A stretch of DNA of 6,039 bases from Candidatus Harrisonbacteria bacterium RIFCSPLOWO2_02_FULL_45_10c (GTDB taxonomy: Bacteria > Patescibacteriota > Minisyncoccia > UBA6257 > 02-FULL-45-10c): contig MHJM01000011.1 in assembly GCA_001818705.1 (NCBI GenBank), positions 1,363-7,401 on the forward strand, given 5' to 3'. The notes beneath the pieces were generated by a model. That model had not been told where the DNA came from. It was given only the letters and a program-made list of their open reading frames with translations, and did no database searches. Positions 1 through 5,502 of the stretch are shown one piece after another. The first letter of the stretch is position 1; each line of letters starts with the position of its first letter. The position numbers and the translations under genes are program-made.

Positions 1-776
1 CTTTTACGGCGGAAGATTTCAATAAGTTTCCGGTAAAGAAAATGAAAAACCTGTTTTTTGTTTCCATGATCCAATACGGCATCGGTTATCCAACGGAATC
101 GGTTTATCCGCCGGAACATATCAGCAGTCCGCTGGCTAAGGTAGTTTCGGATGCCGGAAAAACACAGATCCATATCGCGGAAAAAGAAAAATACGCCCAC
201 GTTACCTATTTTTTCAACGGCGGAGCGGAAAAAGAATTTCCCGGAGAGGAGCGGGTGATTATTCCGTCTAAAGCGGTCAGCGGTTATGACCAAAAGCCGG
301 AAATGAGCGCCTATGAAATTCTGGACCGGGTGCTGGAAGAAATTAAAAAAGGCAAAAATAACCTTATCGTCGTTAATTTTGCCAATGGCGATATTGTCGG
401 CCATACCGGCAATTTTAAGGCGGGCATTAAAGCCGTGGAAGTGCTGGATGAATGCATCGGAAAGATTTATAAAGAAATAACGAAAGCGAGTGGCATGCTG
501 GTGATTACTGCTGATCATGGCAACGTGGAGGAAATGGTCAATCTAGAAACCGGTGAAGTTGACAAGGAGCACTCTACTAATCCGGTGCCGCTTTGGATTG
601 TGAGCGAGGCAACTAAAAAGAAAGCCAAAGTTACCCGGCCGGTGCGCGTAACGCCGGACGGCATTTTAGCCGATGTGGCGCCGACCATTTTGGAATTAAT
701 GGGGATTTCCAAACCGATGGACATGACCGGCAATAGTTTGCTGAATATTATTTCCGATTGCCCGCTGCCGGATTGA
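1..776 (+). CDS. gpmI: 2,3-bisphosphoglycerate-independent phosphoglycerate mutase, C-terminal part (5' end outside window)
   Basis: Converts 3-phosphoglycerate to 2-phosphoglycerate in glycolysis; cytosolic and metal (usually Mn) dependent. The frame is open from base 3 through the ATG at 42, so that ATG is internal and the gene begins upstream. About 257 residues are visible, roughly half of the usual 510-550. Numbering from the ATG at 42, family metal ligands are present in order: NGDIVGHTG (D117, H121), TADHGN (D158, H159) and EHSTNP (H177). The YAHVTYFFNGG and GEERVIIPS segments are also typical of the family. The N-terminal half with the catalytic serine of the phosphatase domain lies outside the window. 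The gene ends in TGA at 774-776, and that stop overlaps the -35 box of the next promoter. No terminator hairpin is visible after it, so some read-through into the next gene is possible. Assignment is secure. Confidence 0.96.
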   Translation, partial: FTAEDFNKFPVKKMKNLFFVSMIQYGIGYPTESVYPPEHISSPLAKVVSDAGKTQIHIAEKEKYAHVTYFFNGGAEKEFPGEERVIIPSKAVSGYDQKPEMSAYEILDRVLEEIKKGKNNLIVVNFANGDIVGHTGNFKAGIKAVEVLDECIGKIYKEITKASGMLVITADHGNVEEMVNLETGEVDKEHSTNPVPLWIVSEATKKKAKVTRPVRVTPDGILADVAPTILELMGISKPMDMTGNSLLNIISDCPLPD

Positions 777-800
777 CATTTGATAATTTTCCGCTATACT
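773..800 (+). promoter_or_regulatory. Sigma70-type promoter of the zinc-ribbon gene
   Basis: TTGACA at 773-778 is a perfect -35 box, and TATACT at 795-800 matches the -10 consensus at five of six positions. The spacer is 16 nt. The -35 box shares bases with the gpmI TGA stop. Transcription would begin near 806-808 and give a leader of about 110 nt before the ATG at 920. This is the best-looking promoter in the window. Confidence 0.75.
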
Positions 801-820
801 TACTTTTATCGTTTAATAGA

Positions 821-914
821 GAGGCGAAGTAGAGAGAATCCGCGAGGGTTCTGCAATATAATTTAAGTCGTTCGCCTTACGATCATTTAGTAGTAATTGC
901 GATCCAGGCGACGA
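821..914 (+). promoter_or_regulatory. Structured 5' leader with two mutually exclusive stems
   Basis: Structure A pairs GAGGCGAA (821-828) with UUCGCCUU (871-878), 8 bp including one G-U. It encloses a 7-bp hairpin, 835-841 with 846-852, capped by the GNRA-type loop GCGA (842-845). Structure B instead pairs 868-877 with AGGCGACGA (906-914), 9 bp with one bulged U at 872. Its loop contains two GATC sites (881-884, 901-904) that could pair. Both structures need 871-877, so they exclude each other. The strand 906-914 also holds the only Shine-Dalgarno-like AGG, 11 nt before the ATG at 920, so structure B would hide it. The pairings are seen in the sequence; a regulatory switch is inference, and no known riboswitch class was recognised. 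Confidence 0.45.
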
Positions 915-919
915 ATATT

Positions 920-1120
920 ATGATGGATAACGGCAATCGGCCGCAGAGGCAAATCCACGATGTTTCAGGTTTAAATCTTACCTGTTCAGAGTGCGGTACG
1001 CCTATCAAAGAGTTGCCATTCGAGCCGACTAAACGGCAAGATGGCACCTATGGACGCTTATTCTGTTACGACTGTAACAAAAAGCGACGGCCAAGTTTCC
1101 GAGGAGGTTTCGGAAGATAA
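920..1120 (+). CDS. Small CxxC-x23-CxxC zinc-ribbon protein
   Basis: A 66-residue protein with one probable zinc ribbon: CSEC (about residues 22-25) and CYDC (about 49-52), separated by 23 residues, with the IKELPFEP stretch and an aromatic before the second pair. It resembles the small CxxC-x17-CxxC zinc-ribbon family that is common in Patescibacteria, with a longer spacer. The tail is basic and glycine-rich (KKRRPSFRGGFGR), which suggests nucleic-acid binding, but no function is established. There is no signal peptide or membrane segment. Two adjacent ATGs, at 920 and 923, can start it; only a weak AGG at 906-908 precedes them. It has its own promoter at 773-800, a long structured leader and its own terminator, so it looks like an independently controlled single gene. 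The four cysteines and a perfect terminator right at the stop support a real gene. Confidence 0.85.
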   Translation: MMDNGNRPQRQIHDVSGLNLTCSECGTPIKELPFEPTKRQDGTYGRLFCYDCNKKRRPSFRGGFGR

Positions 1121-1158
1121 AAATAAAAACTCCCGCAGCTGCGGGAGTTTTTATTTTT
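1119..1158. terminator. Bidirectional intrinsic terminator between convergent genes
   Basis: A perfect 40-nt palindrome with 20-nt arms (1119-1138 and 1139-1158). The GC-rich core CTCCCGCAG/CTGCGGGAG is flanked by A-rich DNA on the left and T-rich DNA on the right, so it works as hairpin plus U-tract on either strand. It overlaps the last two bases of the zinc-ribbon stop (TAA, 1118-1120). It also contains the stop of the opposite DUF2079 gene (1151-1153 on the minus strand). Confidence 0.93.
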
Positions 1159-2614
1159 TAATGATAATCACATAACGATTTTCAATCGTTTGGAACGTGT
1201 AAAGTCCGGAATTAAGGTAATTCATCAGGTAATTTTCGAAACTTTGGGTGTCGGAAAATCCAAACGAATCAGTCTGGTCGGCAATTATTATATCGGCTGG
1301 AAACGGTTCTTGGTCAAGTGTATAAATATGTTCGCGGTTGGCAAGGTGGGGCACCAAATTGGTATTGGCGGAAACTGAAGCCGAAGATGGGATTGACCGC
1401 AGGACAGCTCGCAGAGCATCCCATTGCGGATTAGTTTTAAAAAGATTAGTTGGGAAAAACACTGGATTCACCGGCGAGCGCATGATATAGCCGATGAATA
1501 TGGCGGCGATAAGCGCGGCCAACGCTATTTTTTTAGCCATCCATTTCTTATCAACGATATTTTTTAATCCCAGAGTAGCGCCGATAAAAATACCGGCGAT
1601 GAGTGTCGCGTCATACTGGTAAAATCCGGAAAATTGGGCCGGAAAATTGGTCAGCAGATTTTCCGCCAGACCGGGTATCAGGAGAATCAAGGTTCGCCAG
1701 GAAAAAAATGGCAGAAAAGAAACCGGCAGCAATAGCCATACGGCGTACCTTATTTTTTCGGCGGTAAATATTGTTTTAAGATCAAATAGCGGCTGAGTAA
1801 TAATAGTAGTTATGATTTCTGGGAACGTATTGCCAAAGTGCGAGTATCGGTCGAGCCGCAGCAGCCCGCCGCCGAATGCCGGCATGACGATTTTTATTGC
1901 AAAAATAAAATATAATAAAGAAAAAATAATTACCGCAATGCCGAACATTCGTTCTTTGGTCAGCCAAGCGGGCATTGAAGAATTCTGCGCTGTTTCCGGA
2001 ACTCTGCGTTTTAACAGCAGGTAAATGCCCATAAAGAGCACAGCAATAACCGCATCTTCTTTCGTAGCCGCGGCCAGAAGCAGAAAAAGACTTGCCCATC
2101 CCCAGCGCCGGATTTCCATAAAATAGAAACCGGCAATCAGCAGGGGAACCAAAAAAGTAATTTCGTGGAAGTCGTAAATAGTAAGCCAGTGCAGCGGCGC
2201 GTATAAAAGATATCCGGCCGTGATAATTATTGGTGCGTTTTTCAGTACCCGATATTCTTTCCATTCTGGTCCGAGTATTCGTTTGGATAATAAATACAGC
2301 GGCCAGGCGCCAAGGGCGACTGCTAGCGTCTGGATAAACAGAAGAAAATACGGGCTTGGAAAAAGCGCGTAGCCAGGGACAAGTAAGAGCAGTATTGGGC
2401 TCCAGTGAATACCGAAATGATTTGGCAGTTCTTCCAGGGTATTTTGCATGAACCGGCCTTGGACGGTATTCCAGAAGGTCTGGGTAAAAATACCCATATC
2501 CCACGCCTGGGTTTGGAAATTATACTGCCGAAGCGCCGTAAAGATTCCGAAAAAAATAAGGAAAGCAAAAATCAGCCCCCAGACAATCCGCTTTTCTTTA
2601 GCTTCGATATTCAT
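1151..2614 (-). CDS. DUF2079 multi-pass membrane protein (GT-C glycosyltransferase-like)
   Basis: A 487-residue integral membrane protein of the DUF2079 family, which is thought to share the GT-C fold of polyprenyl-phosphate-sugar-dependent glycosyltransferases. Hydrophobic segments lie near residues 10-27, 73-110, 127-145, 152-167, 174-200, 223-245, 290-315, 336-350 and 362-378. Family-like polar motifs sit in the loops: WDMGIF (D39, an acidic residue after the first membrane segment as in GT-C enzymes), NHFGIHWSP (H66, H70), YDFHE (147-151), TKEDA (184-188) and YSHFG (257-261). After about residue 385 a soluble C-terminal region follows. Substrate and acceptor are unknown, and glycosylation of an envelope lipid or protein is inference. 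The start ATG at 2614 gives a positively charged N-terminus before the first membrane helix. No Shine-Dalgarno is visible; a -10-like box 13 nt upstream would make the transcript nearly leaderless. It stands alone on its strand. Family call is secure, function is not. Confidence 0.9.
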   Translation of the reverse strand: MNIEAKEKRIVWGLIFAFLIFFGIFTALRQYNFQTQAWDMGIFTQTFWNTVQGRFMQNTLEELPNHFGIHWSPILLLLVPGYALFPSPYFLLFIQTLAVALGAWPLYLLSKRILGPEWKEYRVLKNAPIIITAGYLLYAPLHWLTIYDFHEITFLVPLLIAGFYFMEIRRWGWASLFLLLAAATKEDAVIAVLFMGIYLLLKRRVPETAQNSSMPAWLTKERMFGIAVIIFSLLYFIFAIKIVMPAFGGGLLRLDRYSHFGNTFPEIITTIITQPLFDLKTIFTAEKIRYAVWLLLPVSFLPFFSWRTLILLIPGLAENLLTNFPAQFSGFYQYDATLIAGIFIGATLGLKNIVDKKWMAKKIALAALIAAIFIGYIMRSPVNPVFFPTNLFKTNPQWDALRAVLRSIPSSASVSANTNLVPHLANREHIYTLDQEPFPADIIIADQTDSFGFSDTQSFENYLMNYLNSGLYTFQTIENRYVIIIKK

Positions 2615-2626
2615 ATATTATGGTTT

Positions 2627-2632
2627 AGTATA
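2627..2632 (-). promoter_or_regulatory. Candidate -10 box for the DUF2079 gene
   Basis: Read on the minus strand this is TATACT, the same hexamer as in the promoter at 795-800. It ends 12 nt before the ATG at 2614, so transcription would start only about 6 nt upstream of the start codon. The -35 region (about 2650-2656) has no good match, only AT-rich sequence inside the outer inverted repeat. It overlaps the plus-strand TATAAT at 2629-2634. Confidence 0.35.
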
Positions 2633-2634
2633 AT
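2629..2634 (+). promoter_or_regulatory. Candidate -10 box directed toward the peptidase gene
   Basis: A perfect TATAAT on the plus strand. No convincing -35 is present; TCGATA at 2604-2609 matches four of six bases but with a 19-nt spacer. A transcript would start near 2640-2641, almost exactly at the left end of the inverted-repeat element, and would carry the entire element as a leader of about 265 nt for the M23 peptidase. Only the hexamer is seen; use as a promoter is inference. Confidence 0.3.
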
Positions 2635-2666
2635 TAAGAACCTATCCCAATAATAATCTCCAACGC

Positions 2667-2767
2667 GTTGTTAGTTAAAATGAATTATATCAAGAAATGA
2701 CGACGAAGGTGTAGGTTTACCTACTCCGAGGAGGAGCGACGACGAGATAATTCATTTTAACAACAAC
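2667..2767 (+). repeat. Hairpin arm 1 of the three-way element (core in plus orientation)
   Basis: The stem pairs 2674-2688 with 2747-2761 (15 bp, perfect) and 2667-2672 with 2762-2767 (6 bp), with one bulged A at 2673. The apical part is GTAGG-TTTA-CCTAC (2711-2724), extended by GG/CC across a U-U mismatch. Between stem and apex both strands are purine-rich (AAGAAATGACGACGAA and GAGGAGGAGCGACGACG), leaving a large asymmetric unpaired region. The core runs 2692-2744, beginning AAGAAA and ending GACGACG. A separate 10-bp palindrome, CAACGCGTTG (2661-2670), overlaps its outer foot. Confidence 0.8.
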
Positions 2768-2774
2768 CCAAAGG

Positions 2775-2875
2775 GATACAGCCAATTTTATTTATAGCGT
2801 CGTCACTCGTCAGAAAGGTAGCTTTGGCTACGATTTCTTCCTCGTTTCTTACTCTAAATAAAATTGGCAAGTATC
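2775..2875 (-). repeat. Hairpin arm 2 of the three-way element (core in minus orientation)
   Basis: The stem pairs GCCAATTTTATTTA (2781-2794) with 2855-2868 (14 bp, perfect) and GATAC (2775-2779) with GTATC (2871-2875), separated by an A/AA internal loop. The apex is GTAGC-TTTG-GCTAC (2818-2831), extended by AGAAA/TTTCT. Read on the minus strand, the core 2850-2798 begins AAGAAA and ends GACGACG. It aligns without gaps over 53 nt to the core of arm 1, with about 34 identities by hand count. The stems of the two arms differ in sequence, but each is self-complementary. Confidence 0.8.
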
Positions 2876-2906
2876 GCGTTTGGGAGCTATTATTGGAATA
2901 GGTTCT

Positions 2907-4088
2907 ATGTTAGGCAAGATATTATTGGGAGTTGCTGGAATCGCCGGATCGGCATTTTTATTTTTTTACGCGAATTCATTTTTCCCGGTGGAGCCGAAGA
3001 CTTTCAGTGTTAAAAAAGATATTTTAACCGGTGCCACTTTTAGCGTATTGGCGCAGGAGGCGGGAGTGGCGACGGCAACGCGGCTGGCGCTTTTGGAGCA
3101 AACCAAGCCTGTTTATGATTTATCCCAAATTACCGCCGGCAAGGAACTGGAATTCGTGTTTGATACTGGTTCCGGATTGCTCCGAGAATTGCAATATGAA
3201 ATTAACGCCGACGAGCGATTAACAGTTCAAAATACCGCCACTACTTCCCAGGAGCAATGGGAGGCGGCCCGAGTCTCGATTGAATATACAATTGAAGAAG
3301 CGACCGCCGTCGGCACCATTGAAAGTTCTTTGTACGAAACCATAGTCAGCCAAAATCTGGATGAGCGGCTGGCGCTGGCAATGGCGGAGATGTTTGCCTG
3401 GCAGATTGATTTTGCGGCGCAGATCCAGAAAGGGGATAGTTTCAAGGTAATCTACGAAAAAAAATATCGGGACGGAACCTACAGCCATCCGGGCAAGATT
3501 ATTGCCGCCCAATTTATTAATAACAAAGAAGAGTTCCGAGGTTTTTATTTTACCGGAGAAAAAACGAAAGAAGGATATTATGACGAACAGGGCAATTCTT
3601 TACAGAAAGTATTTTTAAAAGCGCCGCTTCAATATAAATACATCAGCTCCGGCTTCAGCTATAATCGGTTTAATCCGATCTTAAAGCAAATTACCGCGCA
3701 TCGCGGCATTGATTATGCGGCGGCGCAAGGAACGCCGGCAGTGACGGTTGGCGATGGTACGGTGGTGCAGGCGGGGTGGAATGGGTATTACGGCATTTCA
3801 GTGAAAGTCCGGCACAATGAAATGTATTCTACTGTCTACGGCCATTTTTCCAGTTTAGCGCGAGGCATTAAAGTCGGCGCTCACGTTGCGCAGGGACAAG
3901 TCGTCGGATATGTCGGTTCCACCGGATTATCCACCGGGCCGCATCTGCACTACGAAATGCATAAGTTTGGTTCCCTTATCAATCCTTTTAATGAAAAAGT
4001 TCCTTCCACGGAACCGGTTGATGCGGGCGAGCATCCGGCGTTTGACGGGATAAAAAATACATTGGAAAAGCAACTAGAGAATATTTAG
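2907..4088 (+). CDS. Membrane-anchored M23-family (MepM/Csd3-like) murein endopeptidase
   Basis: Zinc endopeptidase predicted to cut peptidoglycan cross-links outside the membrane. From the ATG at 2907 it has 393 residues. One N-terminal hydrophobic segment (about 5-21, after K4) acts as anchor or signal. An OapA/LysM-like region follows (about 36-105), then a Csd3-like second domain (about 120-240), then the M23 domain (about 260-365). The zinc and catalytic residues are present: HRGID (H265, D269), YGHFS (H313) and GPHLHYE (H346, H348), so it should be active. This domain order resembles E. coli MepM. A TTG at 2880 would add nine residues (GAIIGIGS-type) but lies inside the inverted-repeat arm and lacks a ribosome site. 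The ATG at 2907 follows the arm directly and is preferred, although its own AGG (2900-2902) is only 4 nt away. aspS follows 14 nt later, suggesting co-transcription. Confidence 0.92.
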   Translation: MLGKILLGVAGIAGSAFLFFYANSFFPVEPKTFSVKKDILTGATFSVLAQEAGVATATRLALLEQTKPVYDLSQITAGKELEFVFDTGSGLLRELQYEINADERLTVQNTATTSQEQWEAARVSIEYTIEEATAVGTIESSLYETIVSQNLDERLALAMAEMFAWQIDFAAQIQKGDSFKVIYEKKYRDGTYSHPGKIIAAQFINNKEEFRGFYFTGEKTKEGYYDEQGNSLQKVFLKAPLQYKYISSGFSYNRFNPILKQITAHRGIDYAAAQGTPAVTVGDGTVVQAGWNGYYGISVKVRHNEMYSTVYGHFSSLARGIKVGAHVAQGQVVGYVGSTGLSTGPHLHYEMHKFGSLINPFNEKVPSTEPVDAGEHPAFDGIKNTLEKQLENI

Positions 4089-4102
4089 TGTATTATACTA
4101 TT

Positions 4103-5488
4103 ATGCGAACGCTAATTTCCGAAATTATTAAAAAAGAAGGCGAACTGGTGGAGCTTTCCGGTTGGGTATCGGTGCGGCGGGATCATGGGAAAATTATTTT
4201 TATTGACCTTCGGGATAGGAGCGGGGGTTGCCAACTAGTGTTTATCGGCGGCAACAAAGAAGTTTACGAAAAAGCGTCCACCCTTCGTTCGGAGTGGGTG
4301 ATTAGCGTTTCTGGTATCGTAAATAAGCGGCCACCAGCCATGGTCAATCCCGAAATTTTAACTGGTACTCACGAGGTGCTGGTGGATAAGCTTGAGATTT
4401 TGAATCGCGCCGGAGAACTGCCGATATCCATCGATACCGATGGCTATGAAATCGGTGAAGAAGTCCGATTGAAATACCGCTATCTCGACCTTCGGCGTTC
4501 CCGCTTATCGAAAAATCTTAGGATGCGCCACCGGATGACGGCGTTTATCCGAAGTTTTCTTGGCGACAGGGATTTTATTGAAGTAGAAACCCCGATACTT
4601 ACCAAGTCCACCCCGGAGGGAGCGCGGGATTATCTAGTACCGTCTCGCCTGGAGCCGGGCAAGTTTTACGCGCTTCCGCAGTCGCCTCAGCAGTATAAAC
4701 AGCTTTTGATGGTAGCCGGATTGGAAAAATATTTCCAGATTGCCCGCTGTTTCCGCGATGAAGACACTCGTGGCGACCGCCAACCGGAGTTTACCCAGTT
4801 GGATATGGAGATAAGTTTTACGGACCAGGAAGAGGTGATGGCGCTTAATGAGCAATTATTAACTGATCTGGTAAAAACGGTTTTTCCGGAAAAGACCATC
4901 CAGGAAATTCCTTTTCCGCGCTTTAGTTACGCCGAAGCAATGAAAAAATATGGCACGGATCGCCCGGATTTGCGGAAAAGTAAGGAAGATTCGAATTTAT
5001 TGGCTTTCTGCTGGATAGTTGATTTTCCGTTTTTTGAGAAATCCAAAGATGGCGGCTGGACCTTCACTCATAATCCGTTCTCGGCGCCCAAGCCGGAATA
5101 TCTGGAAAATCTTTTAGCCGGAAAAAGCATCGGCGAGATTCAGGCGGCGCAATATGATGTCGTATTGAATGGTCTGGAAATCGGCGGCGGCAGTATCCGC
5201 AATCATAAACCGGAAGCGCTGAGAGCGGTATTTTCCATTATCAGTTCTAAAGATATAGACAGTTTCCGCCATATGTACGATGCCTTTATTTCCGGCGCGC
5301 CGCCGCATGGCGGCATTGCCTGGGGATTAGATCGGCTGGCGTCTCTACTGCTTAATGAACCGAATATTCGCGAGGTAATCGCTTTTCCGAAAACCGGTGA
5401 TGGCCGTGATTTGATGATGAATGCGCCGTCAGCGGCGGGTAAAGAACAATTAAAAGAGCTCGGGATTGAATTAAAAAAGAAAAAGTAA
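4103..5488 (+). CDS. aspS: Aspartyl-tRNA synthetase, compact form lacking the GAD insertion domain
   Basis: Class II synthetase charging tRNA-Asp (possibly also tRNA-Asn) with aspartate. 461 residues from the ATG at 4103; a GTG at 4088 overlaps the previous stop and would add five residues absent from the usual MRTL start. The N-terminal OB-fold (about 1-100) recognises the anticodon and contains VRRDHGKIIFIDLRDR. Catalytic motifs follow: motif 1 around FIEVETPILTKSTPEGARDY, motif 2 FRDEDTRGDRQPEFTQLD (from F217), and motif 3 GIAWGLDRL (404-412, with R411). Bacterial AspRS is normally near 590 residues, with a GAD domain of 100 or more residues between motifs 2 and 3. Here only 14 residues separate D289 (PDLR) from W304 (WIVDFPFFE), so that domain is missing cleanly. 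The rest (EIGGGSIR, GAPPHGG, IREVIAFPKTGDGRDLM) is bacterial-type. No Shine-Dalgarno is evident; it probably depends on transcription from the peptidase gene. Confidence 0.97.
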   Translation: MRTLISEIIKKEGELVELSGWVSVRRDHGKIIFIDLRDRSGGCQLVFIGGNKEVYEKASTLRSEWVISVSGIVNKRPPAMVNPEILTGTHEVLVDKLEILNRAGELPISIDTDGYEIGEEVRLKYRYLDLRRSRLSKNLRMRHRMTAFIRSFLGDRDFIEVETPILTKSTPEGARDYLVPSRLEPGKFYALPQSPQQYKQLLMVAGLEKYFQIARCFRDEDTRGDRQPEFTQLDMEISFTDQEEVMALNEQLLTDLVKTVFPEKTIQEIPFPRFSYAEAMKKYGTDRPDLRKSKEDSNLLAFCWIVDFPFFEKSKDGGWTFTHNPFSAPKPEYLENLLAGKSIGEIQAAQYDVVLNGLEIGGGSIRNHKPEALRAVFSIISSKDIDSFRHMYDAFISGAPPHGGIAWGLDRLASLLLNEPNIREVIAFPKTGDGRDLMMNAPSAAGKEQLKELGIELKKKK

Positions 5489-5489
5489 T

Positions 5490-5493
5490 AGGA
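5490..5493 (+). promoter_or_regulatory. Ribosome binding site of ndk
   Basis: AGGA, 9 nt before the ATG at 5503 and immediately after the aspS stop. It is one of the few plausible Shine-Dalgarno sequences in the window and supports this ATG as the start. Confidence 0.55.
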
Positions 5494-5502
5494 TATTTTA
5501 CT

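Larger units (their letters stand above)
2637..2906. repeat. Large nested inverted-repeat element, predicted three-way junction
   Basis: This fills nearly the whole divergent intergenic region. The outer arms are 2637-2667 and 2875-2906. Paired blocks are 2637-2645 with 2898-2906 (9 bp), 2647-2655 with 2888-2896 (9 bp), 2658-2661 with 2883-2886 (4 bp), and about 6 bp of 2662-2667 with 2875-2881. They are interrupted by one mismatch (2646/2897) and small bulges. Inside sit two hairpin arms, 2667-2767 and 2775-2875, joined by a linker of about 7 nt (2768-2774), so the whole folds as a Y or cloverleaf. The outer repeat ends one base before the ATG at 2907. No target-site duplication is obvious. 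No coding sequence is apparent in 2615-2906 outside the optional TTG start of the peptidase at 2880. The family is not recognised. Confidence 0.8.

Noticed and set aside
774..862. Recoded TGA extending gpmI
   Set aside because: The visible protein ends where the family normally ends, no other gene contains an in-frame TGA, and the continuation overlaps a strong promoter.
833..919. In-frame open extension upstream of the zinc-ribbon ATG
   Set aside because: The frame is open back to a TAG at 830-832 but has no ATG, GTG or TTG start. An open stretch of about 29 codons is not unusual by chance, and the region folds well as RNA.
1782..2504. A 240-codon open frame on the minus strand
   Set aside because: It lies wholly inside the DUF2079 gene in another frame, with arginine- and tyrosine-rich sequence and no recognisable motif. 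The overlapping frame has clear membrane segments and family motifs.
2880..2906. TTG at 2880 as the start of the peptidase
   Set aside because: There is no ribosome site, the nine extra residues would be encoded inside the inverted-repeat arm, and an ATG at 2907 gives a normal N-terminal anchor. It cannot be excluded.
2637..2906. Integron attC site or a standard MITE
   Set aside because: The outer ends lack the GTTRRRY/RYYYAAC pair in attC orientation. For a MITE, no target-site duplication is visible. Repeats of attC type would not be expected to carry two inverted homologous cores.
2641..2906. CRISPR array or tRNA gene in the intergenic region
   Set aside because: There are no regularly spaced direct repeats; the repeats are inverted and only two. 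No tRNA acceptor, anticodon or T-loop pattern fits the stems.
4094..4099. TATACT before aspS as a -10 box
   Set aside because: It ends 3 nt before the ATG and has no -35 at 16-18 nt, so a start from it would fall inside the start codon. Chance AT-rich sequence is more likely.
4088..4102. GTG at 4088 as the aspS start
   Set aside because: It overlaps the previous stop and adds MYYTI before the conserved MRTL start; the ATG at 4103 fits the family.
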